Origin: Peteryoungia rhizophila
GTDB lineage: Bacteria > Pseudomonadota > Alphaproteobacteria > Rhizobiales > Rhizobiaceae
Assembly (NCBI RefSeq): GCF_004912145.1
Contig: NZ_STGT01000002.1
Span: forward strand, 248,001 to 312,000
DNA length: 64,000 nt
Direction of reading: 5' to 3'
Made by a program: the position numbers and the translations under genes. Positions 57,643 through 64,000 of the stretch are shown here, in pieces; position 1 is the stretch's first letter, and every line of letters begins with the position of its first letter. A model generated the notes under the pieces. The model was not told where the DNA came from. It did not search any database and was given only the letters and a program-made list of their open reading frames with translations.

Positions 57643-58569
57643 TCAATGCTTCAACGCCTTCGGGTCAAGCGCATCGCGGATTGCATCGCCGATATAGTTC
57701 ACGCTCAGCACCGTCAGCGAGATCGCCAGGCCGGGCCAAATGACGCGGGAGGGGTTGATCTGCAGGAAGTTGGCGCCGTCGAAGAGAAGGCGGCCCCAGG
57801 TGGGGAAGTCGGGCGGAAAGCCTAGCCCCAAGAACGAGAGCGCGGATTCGGTGATGATGGCGGTGGCGATGCCGAGCGTTGCCGAGACCATGATCGAGGA
57901 CATCACGTTGGGCAGGATGTGCTTGATGATGATGCGGTGTTCGCGCATGCCGCTCGATTTGGCCGCCAGGATGAATTCCTGGCTCTTGATCGCCAGCACG
58001 TCGCCGCGGACGATGCGGGCGGTGTGCATCCAGCTGGTGATGCCGATGACGAAGACGATCAGGATGAAGATGCCGGTCTCCGGGCCGAAGGCGGCGCGTA
58101 GCGTGTCGCGGAAGAGCATGATGATAACGAGCAGCAGCGGCAGGAGCGGCAGCGCTAGGAAGAGGTCGGTCAAACGCATCAGTGGGCCGTCGAGCTTGCG
58201 GGAATAGCCCGAGAGCACGCCGATCAGGGTGCCGACGAGGAGCGCAAGGGCCATGGCCGTCATGCCGACGGCGAGCGAGATCTGGCCGCCGGCCAAAACC
58301 TGGGCCAGCATGTCCTTGCCGAGATTGTCGGTGCCGAATGGATGCGCCCAAGAGGGGCCCTGGTTCTTGGCGCGGATGTCGATCTTGTTCGGGTCGATCG
58401 TGTGAATGTATGGACCGATGAAGACGGCGGCGACGATGAAGACGAAAACGATCAGGCCGGCGACGCCGCCCGGATGGGCGCGGAACTGGCGCCAGAGCAT
58501 GGGCCAGAAGGCGCCGCTCTGAGGCCTCGTCTGCGGCGTTGGCGTTGTTGCGATTGCAGCATCACTCAT
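57643..58569 (-). CDS. peptide/opine-type ABC transporter permease, DppC-like
   Basis: 308 residues. Hydrophilic N-terminus, then FWPMLWRQFRAHPGGVAGLIVFVFIVAAVFIGPYI, HPFGTDNLGKDMLAQVLAGGQISLAVG and the coupling loop EFILAAKSSGMREHRIIIKHILPNVMSSIMV, followed by ESALSFLGLGFPPDFPTWG. These identify the DppC/OppC class. ATG at 58569 overlaps the DppB-type gene by eight bases. Confidence 0.92.
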   Translation of the reverse strand: MSDAAIATTPTPQTRPQSGAFWPMLWRQFRAHPGGVAGLIVFVFIVAAVFIGPYIHTIDPNKIDIRAKNQGPSWAHPFGTDNLGKDMLAQVLAGGQISLAVGMTAMALALLVGTLIGVLSGYSRKLDGPLMRLTDLFLALPLLPLLLVIIMLFRDTLRAAFGPETGIFILIVFVIGITSWMHTARIVRGDVLAIKSQEFILAAKSSGMREHRIIIKHILPNVMSSIMVSATLGIATAIITESALSFLGLGFPPDFPTWGRLLFDGANFLQINPSRVIWPGLAISLTVLSVNYIGDAIRDALDPKALKH

Positions 58570-59572
58570 AGCGGATCCTCGGATCGAGTATGCCGTAGAG
58601 AACGTCGGCAATCAGGTTGAAGAGCACGATCAGGATCGCGAAGATGAAGGTCAGCGTCTGCACGAGCGGGATGTCGGCGCCCTGGATCGCCGTGATCAGC
58701 AGCTGTCCTAGGCCGTTCACGCGGAAGACCTGTTCGGTGATGATGGCGCCGGAGAAGATGGTGGGCACACCAAGCGCGATGACGGTAACAACCGGGATCA
58801 GGCTGTTGCGCAGGACATGCACGAGCAAGACGATCTTTTCCTTCACGCCCTTGGCACGCGCCGTGCGGACATAATCCATGTTCAGGTTGTCCAACATGGA
58901 GGCGCGCACGAAGCGGCTGATCTGCGAGACGTTGAACAGCGTGAGCACCAGCACGGGCAGGAACATCTGCTTCACCTGGAGCACGAAGCTCGACCAGCTG
59001 TCGACCACCAGGGTGGTGTCGTAGATCGACGGGAACCACTGCAGCCAGGAGGAGAAGACGACGATCAGCAGGACCCCGGTGAAGAAGGTCGGCACGGAAT
59101 AGCCGACCATCGAGACGAAGGTGCCGATCTGGTCGAACCAGGAATACTGGCGGTAGGCGGAGATGACGCCGATCGGGATCGCGATCAGGACGCCGAAGAG
59201 ATAGGAGAGGCCGACGACCCAGAGCGTCTGCGGAAGGCGCTGGACGATCAAGTCGACAACGGGGCTGCGCGTCGCCCAGGAGAGAACGCGCATGCGCTCG
59301 CCGGAGCCGACGGTCAGGCCGGTGATCTGTTCGAAGATGTTGAGCGGTTCATTGATGAAAAACTGCTGCAGCCATTTCATGTAGCGGATGAGGAAGGGCT
59401 GATCGAGGCCCATGGCGTCGCGGATCTGCTGGCGCACTTCCGGTGGAATGGTCAGCGGCAGGTCGCTTAAGGGGTCGCCCGGCGAAAGGTCGAGCAGGGC
59501 AAAAATAATGAAACTGATGGCCAGTAGCGTCGGGACTGCGAACAGCAGCCGCCGGACGGTGAAGGTAAACAT
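58562..59572 (-). CDS. peptide/opine-type ABC transporter permease, DppB-like
   Basis: 336 residues. Starts MFTFTVRRLLFAVPTLLAISFIIFALLDLSPGDP, the DppB/OppB signature; coupling loop YVRTARAKGVKEKIVLLVHVLRNSLIPVVTVIAL. Six membrane helices expected. It is 76 bases after the binding-protein gene and coupled to DppC. Confidence 0.92.
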   Translation of the reverse strand: MFTFTVRRLLFAVPTLLAISFIIFALLDLSPGDPLSDLPLTIPPEVRQQIRDAMGLDQPFLIRYMKWLQQFFINEPLNIFEQITGLTVGSGERMRVLSWATRSPVVDLIVQRLPQTLWVVGLSYLFGVLIAIPIGVISAYRQYSWFDQIGTFVSMVGYSVPTFFTGVLLIVVFSSWLQWFPSIYDTTLVVDSWSSFVLQVKQMFLPVLVLTLFNVSQISRFVRASMLDNLNMDYVRTARAKGVKEKIVLLVHVLRNSLIPVVTVIALGVPTIFSGAIITEQVFRVNGLGQLLITAIQGADIPLVQTLTFIFAILIVLFNLIADVLYGILDPRIRYE

Positions 59573-59648
59573 CGGCTGGTCTCCAGACTGTCACTGAAAA
59601 ATGCTGGCGCCGGGTCCGCCGATGAGGGCAGGCCCGGCGCCAGACGCA

Positions 59649-61355
59649 TTACTTCGCGCGAGACCAGTCTGCGACGTTCCAGAGTTCGGAATCCCAGGCG
59701 TTCATCTTGACGCCGACGAGCGTGTTGTTGACAGCCGAAGGCTGGCCACGATGTATGAGCGGGATCTGGGCGACGTCGTTGGACAGCATGTCGTTCAACT
59801 GCTTGGCGATGGCGGCGCGATCTTCGAGCTTGCCTGTGGTGCCGAGCTGCTTGACGAGGGCGTCATATTCCGGGTTGCAATAGCGGACGATGTTCTCACC
59901 CTGCCAGCCGGAGGCCGGGCTCGGGATCTTGTCGCACATCCAGCCGGCCATGTACTTTTCCGGGTCGGTGCCGTCGAAGTTGTTGGTGTACATCTGTACG
60001 TCGGCCATGAACTTCTGGAACGTGTCCGGAGATGCCGGGTCGCCGCCGAAGAAGACGTTGGCGGAGATGTTGCGCAGTTCGACGGTGACGCCGATCTGGC
60101 TCCACATGTCCTTCAGAAGCGCCTGGGTGCCCTGGCGGACTGAGTTGGTCGAGGTCTGGAAGAGGAAGGAGAGCTTGACGCCGTCCTTTTCGCGCACACC
60201 GTCCGAGCCCATGACCCAGCCGGCGTCGTCCAGCAGCTTGTTCGCGCCTTCGATGTCCTGCGTCAGGCACCAGTCGACGGCGGTCGAGACATAGATATCC
60301 GGAGCGGGCAGGATGTTGCAGGTCGGCTGGCCGTTCGGGCCATAGCCGGCTTCGTCGATGATTTCACGGTCGATGGCGATCGAAAGCGCCCGGCGTACGG
60401 CCGGGTCGGAGAGGGCCGGATGCGGACCTGCTTCCTTTGTCGAGCGCGCGTCACCGAGCGAGGGATCGACGCCATAGGGGTTGAGGTCGATACGCTCGAC
60501 CTGGGTGCCGAATGCGACCTCGATCTTGCCCTTGCCGGCGGACATCATCTGTTCGAGGATCTCCGGCTCGACCTGCATGTTCCAGGCATAGTCGAACTCG
60601 CCGGTTTCCAGAACCGAGCGGGCGGCAGAGGCCGCATCACCGCCACCCTTCAGGGTGACCGTGGCGAAGGCCGGCTTCGCGGCGTCGCGATAATTCGGGT
60701 TGGCTTCGAAGGTCACGACGTCGTTCGGCTTGAATTCCTTGACGACGAAAGGCCCGGTGCCGATCGGGCCGAAATTGGCCGAGGTGCATTCCGGTGCCTT
60801 GGCGCCGAGGCAATCCTTGAACTGGGCAGCCTGGATGATCGGTGCCTGCGCGCCGACAAATGCGCTGTAGGGATAGGGCTTGGCATCGGCAAAGGACACT
60901 TTGATGGTGGAGGCGTCGACCGCCTCGACATTGCTCACGCCTTCGTAATAGGCGCCCTGCGCGCAGCCGCCGTCCGGCGCCGTGCAGTATTTCCAGGTGA
61001 AGATCGCGTCTTCGGCGGTCACAGCCGAGCCATCGGACCATTTGAGGTCGGGCTTCAGCTTCCAGGTGATGCTTTTCAGGTCGGCGGAGACGCCGCCGTT
61101 CTCGACGGTCGGGATCTCGGTGGCCAGCATCGGCACGAGGTTGCCGGTTTCGTCATAGCGGGCCAGCGGCTCGATGACCATCGAGGCGCCGTAAACTTCC
61201 TTGGTGCCGCCGGACAGATACGGGTTCATCGTCGAGACGGCTTGCCAGAAGATGATCTTCAGGTCGCCGTCTGTGCCGCGCTCGGCCATGGCCGGTGCGC
61301 CTGTCAGCGCGAAGGCGGCAGCGGACGCCGCCAGCATCAGTTTGCGAGTATACAT
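59649..61355 (-). CDS. ABC transporter substrate-binding protein, peptide type (family 5)
   Basis: 568 residues. Signal peptide MYTRKLMLAASAAAFALTGAPAMA before ERGTDGDLKIIFWQAVSTMNPYLSGGTKEVYGASMVIEPLARYDETGNLVPMLA, the typical family-5 opening; WKLKPDLKWSDGSAVTAEDAIFTWKY follows. It binds peptides, opines or similar in the periplasm. The ATG at 61355 follows GGGGAATGAG. It is the first gene of the minus-strand half of the transporter. Confidence 0.92.
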   Translation of the reverse strand: MYTRKLMLAASAAAFALTGAPAMAERGTDGDLKIIFWQAVSTMNPYLSGGTKEVYGASMVIEPLARYDETGNLVPMLATEIPTVENGGVSADLKSITWKLKPDLKWSDGSAVTAEDAIFTWKYCTAPDGGCAQGAYYEGVSNVEAVDASTIKVSFADAKPYPYSAFVGAQAPIIQAAQFKDCLGAKAPECTSANFGPIGTGPFVVKEFKPNDVVTFEANPNYRDAAKPAFATVTLKGGGDAASAARSVLETGEFDYAWNMQVEPEILEQMMSAGKGKIEVAFGTQVERIDLNPYGVDPSLGDARSTKEAGPHPALSDPAVRRALSIAIDREIIDEAGYGPNGQPTCNILPAPDIYVSTAVDWCLTQDIEGANKLLDDAGWVMGSDGVREKDGVKLSFLFQTSTNSVRQGTQALLKDMWSQIGVTVELRNISANVFFGGDPASPDTFQKFMADVQMYTNNFDGTDPEKYMAGWMCDKIPSPASGWQGENIVRYCNPEYDALVKQLGTTGKLEDRAAIAKQLNDMLSNDVAQIPLIHRGQPSAVNNTLVGVKMNAWDSELWNVADWSRAK

Positions 61356-61677
61356 GTGCTCATTCCCCATTATTTTTGTTTGCAGGCATGATGGTGAACC
61401 GATCTGCCGGCCCGCGATGTGGCCAGCGCATTCGTCAAATGTCAATCACCTATCTTTTTGGTATTGCAGGAAAATTCGTCTCTGATTGCCGATTTCAGGA
61501 GTCGAGGCAAGCGTTCCCGAACAGCTATGCTTCTGTCGGGTTGGCTAAAATTTAGGCCATGTAAACACAAGCCTATTTTCCATGCAAGATGGAATTTTGC
61601 GGCTTGCCAAAGCTGCGCATCGCTGCACAGTATGCGCGAAATCCTGCGGGGAACAACGACAAAAAAAGAGGTCATTC
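61356..61677. other. divergent promoter region between transporter halves
   Basis: 322 bases, AT-richer than the flanks, without a supported gene. It must carry promoters for the binding-protein genes (minus) and the amidohydrolase-ATPase genes (plus). I see no clear operator or RNA. Confidence 0.65.
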
Positions 61678-62841
61678 ATGCCAGTGCTCAACCGCGCCAG
61701 CGAACTTCAGCCAGAGGTCGCTGAGTGGCGCCGCCATCTGCATCAGAACCCGGAACTGCTGTTCGATGTGCATGGGACGGCCGCCTTCGTGGCGGAGAAA
61801 CTCCAGGAATTCGGCTGCGATGTGGTAAAGACGGGCATCGGCCGCACCGGTGTGGTCGCGATCATCAAGGGCAATCGCGGCGACGGCCCGGTCTTCGGCT
61901 TTCGCGCCGACATGGATGCCCTGCCGATCCTCGAAATGTCGGGCAAGCCCTGGGCCTCCAAGACGCCTGGCAAGATGCATGCCTGCGGTCATGACGGTCA
62001 CACCGCCATGCTGCTCGGTGCGGCGAAGTATCTGGCCGAGACACGCAATTTCCGGGGCTCGATCGCCGTCATTTTCCAGCCGGCCGAAGAGGGCGGCGGC
62101 GGTGCCCGCGAAATGGTCGCCGACGGCATGATGGAGACCTTCGGCATCAAGGAAGTCTACGGCATGCACAATCATCCGGGCATGGCGGTCGGCACATTTG
62201 CCACCCGCAAGGGTTCGGTGATGGCTGCCGCCGACCAGTTCGACATTGTCATCGAGGGCCGCAGCGGCCATGCCGCCCAGCCACACAAGAGCGTCGATCC
62301 CGTGCTCGCCGCCGCCCAGGTGGTCGTGGCGCTACAGTCGATCGCGTCCCGCGAGACCGATCCGCTGGGTTCCGTCGTCATCACCGTCACCAAGATCCAT
62401 GGCGGCGATGCCTATAATGTCATTCCTGACGCCGTCACCCTGTCCGGGACCGTGCGCACGCTTCTGCCGGAGATGCGCGACATGGCGGAGACCCGCATCG
62501 GCGAGATCGCCACAGGCGTTGCCATGGCCATGGGCGCCAAGGCAACGCTTCGCTATCACCGCGGTTATCCCGTGACTATGAATCACGAAGCGGAAACCGA
62601 GTTCGCACTCGACATCATGCGCAAGGTGGCGGGCAACCATGCCGTCAGCGACACCTTTCCGCCGGCCATGGGCGCGGAAGACTTTTCCTACATGCTCGAA
62701 GCACGTCCGGGCTCCTTCGTCTTCATCGGCAATGGAAATACGGCCAACCTTCACAACTCGGCCTATGACTTCAACGACGAGGTCATCCCCTATGGCATCA
62801 GCTATTGGGTGACGCTCGCCGAAACGGCGCTCGCCGCCTGA
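61678..62841 (+). CDS. M20-family amidohydrolase (hippurate hydrolase-like)
   Basis: 387 residues. Metal-site segments FRADMDALPI, HACGHDGHTAMLLGAAKYL, QPAEEGGGGAREM, MHNHPGMAVGTF and the C-terminal PPAMGAEDFSYM are complete; the dimerisation insert has GRSGHAAQPHKSVDP. It removes the acyl group from an N-acyl amino acid or similar. ATG at 61678 has AAGAGG seven bases upstream. It lies 45 bases before the ATPase gene, so it probably processes the imported substrate. Confidence 0.92.
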   Translation: MPVLNRASELQPEVAEWRRHLHQNPELLFDVHGTAAFVAEKLQEFGCDVVKTGIGRTGVVAIIKGNRGDGPVFGFRADMDALPILEMSGKPWASKTPGKMHACGHDGHTAMLLGAAKYLAETRNFRGSIAVIFQPAEEGGGGAREMVADGMMETFGIKEVYGMHNHPGMAVGTFATRKGSVMAAADQFDIVIEGRSGHAAQPHKSVDPVLAAAQVVVALQSIASRETDPLGSVVITVTKIHGGDAYNVIPDAVTLSGTVRTLLPEMRDMAETRIGEIATGVAMAMGAKATLRYHRGYPVTMNHEAETEFALDIMRKVAGNHAVSDTFPPAMGAEDFSYMLEARPGSFVFIGNGNTANLHNSAYDFNDEVIPYGISYWVTLAETALAA

Positions 62842-62886
62842 ACCGACGACCAGATCTCGACACACAAGAAAACAGGGGAACGGGAT

Positions 62887-64000
<1,114 letters not shown>

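Overview
The window comes from an alphaproteobacterium of the Rhizobiales, most likely Rhizobiaceae (Rhizobium/Agrobacterium/Sinorhizobium relatives). The reasons are the GC-rich coding style, two copies of a RIME-like rhizobial intergenic repeat, a complete PhyR-NepR-EcfG general stress locus with GGAAC-N16-CGTT promoters, and an ScfR-type regulator next to propionyl-CoA carboxylase genes. It reads as ordinary chromosome or chromid, rich in catabolic and transport genes. I see no tRNA, rRNA, CRISPR array, insertion sequence or prophage.

Layout. 1-3774: end of a DUF3833 gene, an HI0933-type flavoprotein, an aminotransferase and a LysR regulator. 3938-9120: agmatinase-family ureohydrolase with a polyamine-type ABC transporter. 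9233-19398: propionyl-CoA to succinyl-CoA operon, in transcription order pccB, DUF4393 (Abi-alpha-like), yghU-like GST, two unknown tandem paralogues, pccA, methylmalonyl-CoA mutase; pccR is divergent and TTTGCAAA-like boxes lie between. 19501-24932: an unknown protein, 3-hydroxyisobutyryl-CoA hydrolase, a D-2-hydroxyacid dehydrogenase, a GST, and a Rieske oxygenase that looks split over two divergent genes. 24994-32919: general stress island with csbD, DUF883, two nepR paralogues, phyR, HWE kinase, a zinc peptidase, ecfG, a receiver protein lacking its phosphoacceptor Asp, a Crp/Fnr regulator and two DUF1328 membrane proteins. 33118-37058: pntAB and an outer-membrane beta-barrel. 37193-40593: L-fuconate-type genes with an IclR regulator.

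40590-52838: a second polyamine-type ABC transporter in one long minus-strand series with a serine hydrolase, two YtcJ-type amidohydrolases and a TetR regulator; an amidase and a dipeptidase lie divergently. 52881-57623: acyl kinase, a MaoC-phosphotransacylase fusion, a P1 peptidase and a PAP2 phosphatase. 57643-64000: a peptide/opine-type ABC transporter split around a divergent promoter, with an M20 amidohydrolase; its fused ATPase runs off the window.

The strongest leads are the Abi-alpha-like gene coupled to pccB, the unknown paralogue pair in the same operon, the split Rieske oxygenase, the Asp-to-Glu receiver overlapping ecfG, and the MaoC-Pta fusion that appears to have lost its hydratase active site. 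All functional calls rest on motif and family recognition by eye; no database search was run.
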